Shown piece by piece: positions 36,103 to 45,776 of a stretch of DNA of 64,000 nt. Every line of letters starts with the position of its first letter. The stretch's first letter is position 1. Position numbers and translations under genes: made by a program. The stretch is from NCBI RefSeq assembly GCF_000182925.2, contig NC_026506.1, forward strand, positions 1,798,001-1,862,000. The letters are read 5' to 3'. This DNA comes from Neurospora crassa OR74A. Lineage: Eukaryota; Ascomycota; Sordariomycetes; Sordariales; Sordariaceae. Under the pieces are notes generated by a model that was given only the letters and a program-made list of their open reading frames with translations, was not told the DNA's origin and ran no database searches.

Positions 36103-36813
36103 TCATTTCTTACTCATCATCAACCTCAAAAACTCATCCTCGTCCACTCCCCCCTTCCCACTCGCATCAAACTCTTCAATCATGGCCGTGATATCCGCAT
36201 CCGGTATGTTATTCCCCACCTGCTTGCTCACCCTCCTCAGATCGTCCTGCGTGATCATGCCCTTGCCGTCTATATCGAACAGCCTGAACGCGCGACGGAG
36301 CTCCTCCTTGGGGTCGCGCTGCCGAATTAGTGTCCCCGCAATCGCCTGCGCCGTCGGTAGGTTGAAGAGCCGGTAGACGGGCGGACACTCCTGGTCAAGC
36401 GGCCAGTTGGCGGGCTTTTGGCCGTGGCGGATCAACAAGTCGAAAGTCTGTGCTTTGGGCAGCTCGAAGCCGAGGGCGCGGAGGACGAAGCGGAATTCTT
36501 CGTAGGAGAGGAGGCCGTCTTTGTTGGAGTCGAAGAGGTCGAACTGACGAGTTGGCAAAGGGGTGTTAGCTGGTTGGTATTTGGGGGGTGGTGGTGTGTG
36601 TCGGCCGTAGAAGGCAAAGCGGTTGCGCAGCAACATGACATGTATGTGAATGGCAAAAATAGCAGGGGTGAAAGTAAACAAAGGAAAGAGGGAGAAGACA
36701 GAGAGGTTGGCACGTACAGCTTCGCCAACTCGCGTTTTCTGCTCGTCGGACAGTTTGTTAAAGTCTTCCCTCCCGGGGATGGTGTATTGTATCGTGCGCT
36801 GTGAAGATGCCAT
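36103..36813 (-). CDS. cdc31: Centrin (CDC31 family EF-hand protein)
   Basis: A calcium-binding protein of the spindle pole body half-bridge, which in yeast also serves the nuclear pore TREX-2 complex and DNA repair. The coding parts on the minus strand are 36,813-36,718 and 36,543-36,103, joined across a GTACGT...CAG intron of 174 bp. The intron is open in frame, so an unspliced 236-residue frame exists. Splicing restores VGEA|FDLFDSNKDG, the classical centrin EF-hand 1, and gives 178 residues. EF-hand 1 loop is DSNKDGLLSYEE; EF-hands 3 and 4 are DIDGKGMITQDD and DASGKGGVDEDE. EF-hand 2 is not recognisable and is replaced by a longer segment (QKPANWPLDQECPPVYRLFN), as I recall for filamentous ascomycete homologues. 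RDPKEELRRAFRLFD is typical of the family. It is divergent from BUD22. Confidence 0.92.
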   Translation of the reverse strand: MASSQRTIQYTIPGREDFNKLSDEQKTRVGEAVRANLSVFSLFPLFTFTPAIFAIHIHVMLLRNRFAFYGRHTPPPPKYQPANTPLPTRQFDLFDSNKDGLLSYEEFRFVLRALGFELPKAQTFDLLIRHGQKPANWPLDQECPPVYRLFNLPTAQAIAGTLIRQRDPKEELRRAFRLFDIDGKGMITQDDLRRVSKQVGNNIPDADITAMIEEFDASGKGGVDEDEFLRLMMSKK

Positions 36814-37486
36814 GGCGAGTTTGTGTGTCTTGAATGGTTTTGAACTCGAATGTTCGGTCTGGATGGTCGCGGATGGTGCAGTGGTGTGTGATCAATTCCC
36901 AGTCACAAGAGCGACGGACTGATTGCTGGGCGCAAGACGGAATACGAGAGACGCGCGCGTAGCGAGGAATTGGATTGTGCGACTGAAAATTGGCGAAATA
37001 CGGTCGCGAGAATTCTTTGGCTATTGGCGACAGAAAGCGCAATGGATCGGAGATGTGAAGCTAGGAGAAAGACCTTGTCGTCGTCGATGCATGTTGTTGT
37101 TGTTGTTGTCTCTGGCTTGTGTCGTCGGTGTGGATGGATAGCCCCCGGTCAGTGGATGGGGGGGCTGTCCAGGCGCTGTCACGGTGGGTGATCTTTGGTG
37201 AACGCGTTCGAGCTGCCAGCTTCCCGTCAGTCCTCTTCGGCTTTCATTGATTTGGTCCGCCCGGCTCGCCAAGTGACCCATGCTCCTTTCCTTGGTTCCT
37301 CCTCGGTCTGAGCCGCTCCCGGCTGGCATCAAGATCAACAACGGCCCCACTGAAAAGTGCAACAACCGATGGCTGCACTTCTGCTGCAGGCGCAACGCTC
37401 CCCGAAATTCCAATTGACAGTTTGACTCTCAACCAACCGAACTCGATTTGCGCAACGGGACGTCCCGAGCCATCTTAATCACGAAT
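36814..37486. promoter_or_regulatory. Divergent promoter region of centrin and BUD22
   Basis: 673 bp separate the two divergent start codons, so both promoters lie here. A GTT trinucleotide run (37,090-37,106) and G-rich patches are visible. No clear TATA box was found. Confidence 0.6.
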
Positions 37487-39226
37487 ATGCAGTCCCTCGG
37501 GAAAAGAAAGAGAAGCGAGGAGGATGACGTCGAAAAGGTTTTTGCCAAGTACTGGGGCGAGCTGCACCACGCCCTCAAAGTCGCCAAAGGCTTTGAGAGA
37601 CAGCGCCAGTCCAAGCGACTCCACGACCGAAGCACACCACAGGACAAGAAGGCCAGGATAGAAAATGAAATTGTTGTTCTCAAGTCCCTCGACCTCTACC
37701 AAGCCGCCCATGCCCACCTCTGCTTCTCCCTCCTTCGCATCAAGCGCATTGCCGAATGCCCCAACCTCCCCGAGGCCGTGAAGCGCGGCGTCTCCAAGCC
37801 AGTGCTCACCGATGAAGAACGAACTGCGCTGCACAACGTTACGAGCGCCCTCTGCGCTCGCCAAGAGGTCCGCACCGTCACCGACAAGGCGATTACGGGG
37901 ATATGCAAGGCCATGGGCATCGAGCCTCCTGAGAAGAAGGGCAAGAAGGGCAAGAACCAACACAAGGAGAGGGACGAGTCAAAGACCAACGAGGCCAAGA
38001 CAAATGGAGACAACAAGACGGCCAAGGATAAGAAGGAGGTGGAGGAAAAGAAGGACAACAAGCTAGACAGGAAGTCCAAGGAAAAGGAGGAGAAGGACGA
38101 CAAGGAAAAGGAAAAGACAAAGACCGAGAAGCCCGCAAATAAGGAAGCGGTAACAGAAGAAGGCTTGGACGACAACGACGACGACGACGAAAAACCAGTC
38201 AATGACGAAGAGGAAGAGAAGATTCTCTCCAAATACGACGACTTGCTCGGTGGCTCGTCCTCCGATTCGGACGCAGATGACGAGGAAGATGACGAGAGAT
38301 TTGCTTCCAAGGCTGCGGTCAAGAAGCGTCCTATCGCAAAGGAACTTGATCCGATGGAGATTACAGATGATGAGGATGGAGGCTACGGCGATGACGGAGA
38401 CCTAGACCCCATGGAAATTACCGACGACGAAGCCGACGACGGCGGCTCGGAACAAAATGGCGACGGTTCCGACGACGAATTCGAAGGGTTCAGTGACTCG
38501 GAGGACGAAGGATCAGCCACCAATCCCCAAGAAGAACAGCCCGAAGAAGACGACGACGATGATGAAAACTCGGACAACAGCGGCATCGACGCCGCCCCTT
38601 CAAAGAAGAAGAGCAAGTCCTCCTCATCATCAACCGCCAAGACGGAAAAACTGCAAAACTTCACCATGGACTCCACCTTCCTGCCCACCCTCATGGGCGG
38701 CTATATCTCGGGCTCCGAGTCGGCCTCAGACGTCGATGTTGCCCCTCCCCGCAAGAACCGCCGCGGCCAGCGCGCCCGCCAGGCCATTTGGGAGAAGAAG
38801 TACAAGGAGGAGGCCAAGCACCTGAAGAAGCAGCAGAAGGCCAGAGACGCCGGTTGGGATTTGAAGAGGGGCGCGGTAGAATCTTCGGATGGCAAGCCGT
38901 GGAAGAAGGGCAGTCTTCTTGACCTTAAGAATAAGGGCAAGGGTGGTAGCGAAGAGGGTGGTGAAGAAAAGGGTGGTGATGCTCGGGCAGGAGGTGCAGG
39001 TGCTGCTGCGGCCAGAGGTGGTGATAGGGGTCGTGGCGGCGGAAGCAGAGGTGGTAGGGGCGGTTCTGGAGCTGCTGCTGCTGCTGCTGCTGCTCCTCCG
39101 GCTAAGGCGCCCAAGAAGCGTGATGATAGCGGGCCGCTGCATCCTTCGTGGGAGGCGAAGAAGAAGGCGAAGGAGAAGGAGATGCTGTCGGCACCGTTCC
39201 AGGGCAAGAAGATCACCTTCGACTAA
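37487..39226 (+). CDS. bud22: BUD22/SRFBP1 family protein (18S rRNA maturation)
   Basis: A single-exon gene of 579 residues starting at the ATG at 37,487 (MQSLGKRKRSEED). An in-frame TTG at 37,448 only extends the frame and is not a likely start. In yeast Bud22 acts in the nucleolus in 40S subunit assembly. The N-terminal helical part (about 15-150: FAKYWGELHHALKVAKGFER, VVLKSLDLYQAAHAHL) matches the family start. The middle (about 160-380) is charged and acidic, with long Asp/Glu runs. The C-terminal signatures are WEKKYKEEAKHLKKQQ, SDGKPWKKGSLLDLKNKG and LHPSWEAKKKAKE...FQGKKITFD at the extreme end, the diagnostic tail of BUD22/SRFBP1. Between these lies an RGG/Gly-Ala stretch with an 8-Ala run. 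It is followed by SEC3 in the same direction. Confidence 0.92.
   Translation: MQSLGKRKRSEEDDVEKVFAKYWGELHHALKVAKGFERQRQSKRLHDRSTPQDKKARIENEIVVLKSLDLYQAAHAHLCFSLLRIKRIAECPNLPEAVKRGVSKPVLTDEERTALHNVTSALCARQEVRTVTDKAITGICKAMGIEPPEKKGKKGKNQHKERDESKTNEAKTNGDNKTAKDKKEVEEKKDNKLDRKSKEKEEKDDKEKEKTKTEKPANKEAVTEEGLDDNDDDDEKPVNDEEEEKILSKYDDLLGGSSSDSDADDEEDDERFASKAAVKKRPIAKELDPMEITDDEDGGYGDDGDLDPMEITDDEADDGGSEQNGDGSDDEFEGFSDSEDEGSATNPQEEQPEEDDDDDENSDNSGIDAAPSKKKSKSSSSSTAKTEKLQNFTMDSTFLPTLMGGYISGSESASDVDVAPPRKNRRGQRARQAIWEKKYKEEAKHLKKQQKARDAGWDLKRGAVESSDGKPWKKGSLLDLKNKGKGGSEEGGEEKGGDARAGGAGAAAARGGDRGRGGGSRGGRGGSGAAAAAAAAPPAKAPKKRDDSGPLHPSWEAKKKAKEKEMLSAPFQGKKITFD
39070..39096 (+). repeat. GCT trinucleotide run in BUD22
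   Basis: Eight consecutive GCT codons give the poly-Ala run in the Gly/Ala-rich part of BUD22. A pure codon repeat indicates slippage, so the run is probably variable in length between strains. Confidence 0.8.
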
Positions 39227-40166
39227 GGACTTGCTACCATATACGTTATTAGTGCAGTTGACGCGATATACCCTGCCAAGCTTTTGTTGGACCTCGCTCC
39301 ATATCGATATCATCACCCGTCATTCCGTGATTATCCAGAGACTATTTCGATGATGAGCTACATACTTGGTAAACATCACCAATATGAACTTGAAAACGGC
39401 ACGCTTGAATCGTTGAACATGCTGATGTTCGAAGATGTAGATACCGCAATTAACGTGAAACACTCGTCCAAAAACATGGTTTCACACCGTATAGATTTCG
39501 CTATTTTGTTGTTCTCCAAAAGCTTCAAGTTCGGGCATATCGATCAGCAGGACGTGTTAGCTACTGTTAGGATTATGGTGCTTTGGACTTGTGTTATCAT
39601 TAACAGCTGACCAACAAAACGTTCGGGCGCCGCGGGGCCACCCCATTCCATCCGGGCAGGTCCCCACCCATGCCTGCCCTGTCGACCACCGCTTCGTCGC
39701 CTGGCATCTGAACAGCACTCAGCACTGAACGAAGCTCCTGGACTTGTGCTTGGCTAGTCCGTTCCACTTACAGACATCCGCTTTTGAAGGTTGACAACGG
39801 CATCGACAGCTTGATGTTGCCGACCACCGACTGACCTCAGTTCGTCCTTTTGTTGCTTGAGAGTTGCTCTACTCTATCCACCTCTTTTTGTCTTTTTTTT
39901 AAACTTATACTTATAATAATTCGACCCTGGATCTCGGTCCCGAACCCGACTATTCGATTGTGGCACCGGGCGGAAGAGCAATTCCCGGTTCACGATCCAA
40001 ACAGGCAACTGCTACAAGTGCTATTTCCCCTAAAAGATGTCACGACGCCTTCGACTTTGCGATACGTAGCGCCATTCCCGACCGACCCTACTAACCTTAG
40101 CGACCGCGTCCGATCATTCGACAAGCCGCGTTCCTCTCGACTACACACCCGTTTACTATCTGCACA
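39227..40166. other. Intergenic DNA upstream of SEC3
   Basis: This holds the BUD22 3' end and the SEC3 5' leader. A pyrimidine-rich tract (CTCTTTTTGTCTTTTTTTTA, about 39,881-39,900) lies about 270 bp before the SEC3 ATG and may mark the promoter or leader. The frame at 39,284-39,610 begins with TTG and resembles nothing known. Confidence 0.4.
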
Positions 40167-43100
40167 ATGAGCGGCCAAATGACCAGGGCCGAACGATTCG
40201 AGGACGAGAAGCGGAGAATCATCGAGAGTTGCTTCAACAAGAGAGATGAGGACGGCTCCAGTAGGCACGCCACAAGACGAAGCAATAATAAGAACAAGAC
40301 GACAGAAGGCATTGACAATGATGAACTAGCTATCGAAACCTACATCACCCACATCCGCATCACCGAGTTCTCGACACACCCGACCTCGCCCCCGCCGCCC
40401 CAGGCACGAACCCCTAATACCGAAAAGCCTCGCATCATCATCGTCGCCGTGCGCAAGTCCGGCCGCGTGCGCCTACACAAGTCCAAGGAGAACCCCAATG
40501 GCACCTTTTCCATCGGCAAGACATGGTTCCTCGACGACCTCTCCGACATCGAGTCCTTCACCAGCCCGACCGCCAGCCCCAACTTCCGTGAGTGGGCCGG
40601 CGATGTGGGCTTCATCGTCACCCTGGGGAAGCCATACTACTGGCAGGCCCAGACCGACAAGGAGAAGAAGTTCTTCATTGCCAGTTTGATCAAGATCTTC
40701 GGCAAGTACACTGGCGGCCGCGTGCCGAGACTAATAGGCTTCGACCAGCGCGAACTCGACCAAGTCTTGGGTGGTGCCCAGGCGCCGAGGCGACCAGCAG
40801 ATAGGGGCCCGCCTTCGAGATCCGGCACCCAGATCGACCAGCAAGGGGCTACCCCTCCTCTTTCGAGGTCGGCCACATTCGATAAACCACCCTCGCGATC
40901 GGGGCCCATGGACAACCCTCCCTCGAGATCCGCTACCTTTGATCTTCCTCCTTCGCGATCCGGCATCTTGGACCCTGCTGTTAGTAGCGGCAATGTCTCC
41001 GCGACCTCTGGATATGGCTCCTTCCCACCTCCACTCGCCGGGCCACCGCCCTCCGCGCCTCCCCCTGGACCTCCTCCCAGCCGCCCGGTTCCCGAGAGAA
41101 TGCCTTCCCGTACCAACCTGGCTCCCAATAGCAAAGACAGGGGGCCGTCGCCATCCAGGAGCATTGAGTCAAGCAATGTGAGGTCGCAGGAGCAACTACC
41201 GCTGCGGAGAATGAACTCCAATCAGACTCTGGATTCAAGGGCACCTTCGTTGGCGACAAGAACCGAGGATAGCTCTAGTTTCCGTCCAGGGTCTAGAGCT
41301 GGTACTGGAGACTCCAAAGTTACCACTCCTGAACCCGCCACGGCCCCGACACCTTCTGTACCGGCTGAGGCTCCGGCGAGGAAGCGACCACCCATGGATC
41401 CTCTACGCCCATTGCAGCTTGACAGCGGTCTGGTGCCAGCACCGTTGATGAGTCCCGCTCTACGTAGTCCTGGTTTACGTGGACGGGCAGACCCGGTCCT
41501 GCCTCCTCCGCGAAGTGTGGACCGTATGATGCCTCGCAAGAACTCCATACTCACCCAAAACGAGCCGCAGCGGGCGCCATCCCCTGCCCCACCTGTGGCC
41601 GACCAAGTAGTTACACCCATTGAACCCAGGAAAATTGAGCTCCCCGTGAGCGTGGCTCCTAGTCCCACCGTGAGCACGCCTAGCGCTTCGATCAAGTCAC
41701 CCATCTCTGAGGCCATGACCGACTCCCCACGAACGGACGAGGAGAGTCGACCGGGTCTCGGACCCATGATCAAATCCAAAAAGTCCAGGGGACAGATTGC
41801 GGGCGCTATCTGGAAGGCGGCAACGGCAGCGTCTGCCTTTAAGCCGAGGCCTGGCGGTGCAGCTGATCGTCTACGAAACTTGACCAAAAATCCCGAGGGG
41901 CCAGACGGCATCACTAGTGTCGTCCCGGCACCACCCAAGCCAACTCCCCCGCAAAAACAGGAACAGGCGGCCCCTGGTGGTCAGGCAAAGCCAGCTGATG
42001 GGAAGGCTGGAGTTCCCGAGGTGAAGGTGACAGATTCCAAGGGCAAGGCGGAGGATGCGCCCAAGGACAAGAAGAAGGACGAAGCACTTGAGCCCGAGGA
42101 ACCGCGGCGGGCGATTGTTGCTGGCAACGATATCAAGTACCTTACCTCACTCGGCATCGACCCGTCTATCCTCGATACCAAAACGACCGAGTTTGCCAAA
42201 TGGCTGGACTACTTTGGCTGGGTGCCCGGTAAGCAGATGCGGTCTCGCAACTTTGACGAGATGAGGATTGATGTCGACCGCGAGCTTAGCAAGGCCCAGG
42301 CGGGCGGCTGGCTGGCGCGTTTCCAGGAGGAGGATGAGAGGGTGGATGCTATCAAGAAGGGCATCGACGTGGCGCTTGCCGAGTGTGACGAGCTTGATAA
42401 CTTGCTCACACTGTACAGTGTCGAGCTATCTGTAAGTTACTACGTTCATATCAGCGTGGTTTGGTTGCTAACATGTCGCAGACACTCTCGGACGATATTG
42501 CCTATATCGAAGCCCAAGGCCAAGGTCTCCAGGTTCAGGCTGCAAACCAGAAGCTACTCAAGAAGGAATTGGAGTCTTTGTTAGCTACATGCGCCATCAG
42601 CGAGTCGGATCTCGCCGCTCTGAAGGTTGCGCCACTTGAGACTGCAACCGGCGTGGAGGAGATTGAATCAGCCCTTGTCGCATTATTCAAGGCCATGACG
42701 AAGATTGATCCCGCAATGGGTGCTATTGAAGGACGCAGGAGCGAGGATGGAAGCGGTGGCCAAGCCATGGCCCTCAACAGCGACTATGGAAACATGCGCA
42801 TCGTTCAGGAGAAGAGGGAGATGTACATGGCAGAAAGCACTTTGTTCATGCGCAGACTGACCGAGTTCATGGCACGACGATTCGAGGATGCATTCCGGGC
42901 CACCAAGATGGCGTTGGATAACGCGCTCTCGAAGAAGGTTGACCCTCGTAACCATGAAGCTGGCAGGGATATCCTCTGGATGTACAGTCCGCTTATTCTT
43001 TACGCCAAGGAAGTCGATGTTGCCAACTGGGACCGCATTATGCAGATATACCAAGACATCAGCCACCCGATTTACAAGGCCGAGTTCAAGGATGCAATGG

Positions 43101-44794
43101 ATTCATGGAAGAAGAACGCGAGGAAGATGACAGGCGAAGAGACGGCCGAACTGCTATTCACTTCAGGACACGATAAGAAGGACGAAGGCCTTGCTAACAC
43201 GGCAAGAAAGCTTACCGTCAAGCGAAGTCAGACACTGGCGAGAACCCTCCGCTCACAGGTCGGTGAAGGAAAAGCCGGCACTGCTGCGGACAAGACTCTA
43301 GATAGCAGGGCTCTCCCTTACGAAGCGTTTGCTGGCGTCCTGGACGATCTTCTTCCCCTGGTGGAGATGGAGCAAAACTTTGTCATTGACTTCTTCCATG
43401 CCTCGACTCTGGAGCAGGTCGATTTCCCCGATCTCGTGGTTGCGTCCAGGCCTCAGGACCGTCGCGGAAACGATCTCAAACGCCATCGCATGATGGAACC
43501 GGATCGTGATCTGGCCCGCAGGATCACCCGTGCTATGGAGGTCATCTTTATGTTCTTTGATAAGAACTTGCAGAACCTGATGGACTGGGTGTTGATGATG
43601 GATCCTCTGTAAGTCTGCTTACGTCTTTAATGTGATGTTTCTTGCTGACTGTTTCATAGACAAGGAGTTGGTGTTTTGGCCACGCTGGAGCGCAAGATGG
43701 CCGATATCAGTCAATCCAACCAAGACTACCTCAACACCGTTCTACAAAAGCTTCATGGCAACCTCGAAGGCAAGTTCAAGAAGTTTGTCGACGAGCAGGT
43801 GCGCGCCATCGAGGAGACCAAGGTCAAGATCAAGAAGCGCAAAGGCGTCATCCACTTCATGCGCATCTTCCCCCAGTTCTCTGCGGCCGTCGAGAACATG
43901 CTCTCCTCTAGCGCTGCTGCCGTCGGCAGCACCATGGAATCGCCCGTATCTGCCAGCAACCTTACCGTCCGCCGCATGATCGACCGCGAGTACGACCGCA
44001 TCATCAAGACCATGTTCGATTCGCTCAAGGTCATTGCGCGCGAGAACCCAGCCGTGGCTCTCCCCGCCGCCGGCGGTGGTGGCGGCGGCAACTCCAGCTT
44101 CCCGTCCTTCCCCGGAAGCAGCGCTGCCTCCATGATCAGCAGCGTCAATATTAGCAGCTTGCGCGGCTCCTCGGGGGCCGACACGGAAGAGGACAAGGAA
44201 GCTCTCAACTTCCACATCCTGCTCATCGAAAACATGAACCACTTCATCGAGGAGGTCGACAACCCTAAGGGCCTCGAGGTGCTCGACGACTGGCGCGAGG
44301 CTGCCCAGCAGGAGCTCGCAGAGCACTTGAACCTCTACACCAACACTGTCATGCGCAGACCGTTGGGTAAGCTGCTTGAGTACCTCGAGAATGTCGAGGC
44401 TCAGCTGGCGGCTGGCAAGAACCCCGGCGCTGTGGCCGCGCAGACGAATACCTCCAAGTCCGCATTCAACAAAGTCTTGAGCGGGTATGACGGGAAGGAA
44501 GTCCGCAAGGGTATCGAGACGCTAAGGAAGAGAGTGGAGAAGCACTTTGGCGGCGATGATGATGCCCCCGGTGGCGACGGCGCGAGCGCGATTACTACTG
44601 GTAGCAACGGATCTAGGGTGGTGGGCGGGGGTAACAGAGGTCTGGTGATGAGGGTATTGAAGGAGTGCGAGAGGTTCTACGGCGAGGTGGACATGAGGTT
44701 GGCAAAGATTACGACCGAGGTATATGGCGGTGAGGTGTTGTGGGAGTGGCCGAGAGCGGAGGTGAAGAGTGCTTTTACCCAAGTGGGGAGGTGA
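40167..44794 (+). CDS. sec-3: Exocyst complex component SEC3
   Basis: A subunit of the exocyst, which tethers secretory vesicles to the plasma membrane at growing hyphal tips. Sec3 is the landmark subunit that binds PI(4,5)P2 and Rho GTPases. Exons are 40,167-42,431, 42,482-43,608 and 43,660-44,794, with introns of 50 and 51 bp (GTAAGT...GCAG, GTAAGT...ATAG). They join VELS|TLSDDIAYIEAQ and DP-L-QGVGVLATLERK. The product is 1,508 residues; yeast Sec3 is 1,336. Residues about 50-200 form the N-terminal PIP2-binding PH-like domain (KPRIIIVAVRKSGRVRLHKS, FIVTLGKPYYWQAQTDKEKK). A Pro/Ser-rich disordered linker runs to about 640. The Sec3 coiled coil starts at GNDIKYLTSLGIDPS, and the helical C-terminal domain follows (FMRIFPQFSAAVENML; YLENVEAQLAAGKNP). 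No damage is seen. Confidence 0.95.
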
Positions 44795-45496
44795 GTGGGT
44801 GAGTTAGTTGAGATGGTCAGAAGGAGAGAGGAAATGTTGTCGTAGTTACCCGAAGAATAACCTCGGGGTTTTGGAATGCATATTATATATATTATTATTA
44901 TTTGGTGTGTTGCCCGGCTTTGGTGTCTTTAGAGGGTACTCAGGGGGCCAATATAGGAGACCATGAGGTAGATTCAAAACACTCTAGTGTGACTTCGTAG
45001 ACAATGATTGATAAGGAGTCACATCAAAGGAAGAAATAGATATAATGTAGGTAACTTGTGATCGTGGTTGTTGAAGAAGTAGCAAGACGGATGCGGTTTG
45101 AGTAGGTAAGGTCACGAGTTCCTGTTCGGTGAGCTTATTACTATCTATACAGTATTGTTTGCCGCGCCGCTGCTTTCGTCAATCGCTCCGTACGCCTTGG
45201 TATTAGAAGATCGTATTCCACTTTTCTCCAACACTTCATCATCCAACTCATATTAGACTACCGTGCCGTTCACAAAGCATAGAGATGAAGAGCTCATCGG
45301 CGGTTTCACTTCACCATTTCCTGCTCAGTGGCTTGCCTCGCTGCCCCTGCGAATATCCAGTACTCCCTCTTGGCCTGAGAACAAGCTTTTGATGTTCAGC
45401 CCCATGGAAATCTAGCGAAGCGTCTGTCCAAGGAGTGGGGCAGCTCACACAATGTTACAATAGGCATGGACGTTTCAAAGATGCCTTGTCCTATGT
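44795..45496. other. 3' flank of SEC3, no gene seen
   Basis: Ordinary composition, with an AT-rich ATATTATATATATTATTATT patch near 44,880 that may belong to the 3' untranslated region or polyadenylation zone. No supported coding sequence up to the inverted duplication. Confidence 0.5.
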
Positions 45497-45564
45497 TCCC
45501 ACACTCAATCGCCTGTGCAGTCTTGGCAAGAGGTGTGTGTGCGTGCACACACACACACACCGCA
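45497..45564 (-). repeat. Right arm of the inverted duplication bounding the gene island
   Basis: Reverse complement of 25,644-25,715. The 49 bases 45,497-45,545 are identical to the left arm; the dinucleotide run here is (CA), 15 bases. Homology stops inward at TCCC and outward after CGCA. Ordinary sequence continues only about 45 bp farther before RIP-like DNA starts near 45,610. Confidence 0.9.
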
Positions 45565-45776
45565 TTTGACAAATCTGGCCATTTGACATCGCTTTATACG
45601 ACTCAACTCAATCGTTTAATATCGAAATCTAGTTAAAACTAGTATAAAAAATCGATATTTTAATACTCTACGTCGTATAGTTAATTATTTTAATATTTAT
45701 ATTATCTTTTAAACTATTATCGATATAGTATATTACCCTAATACCTACTAAAAGGTATTAATAACGATAATACTAG

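Noticed and set aside
37448-37486. BUD22 start at 37,448
   Set aside because: The codon there is TTG. The first ATG in frame is at 37,487 and gives the family-typical N-terminus.
39284-39610. 108-codon frame between BUD22 and SEC3
   Set aside because: It starts with TTG, has no recognisable domain, and sits in the BUD22 3' flank.
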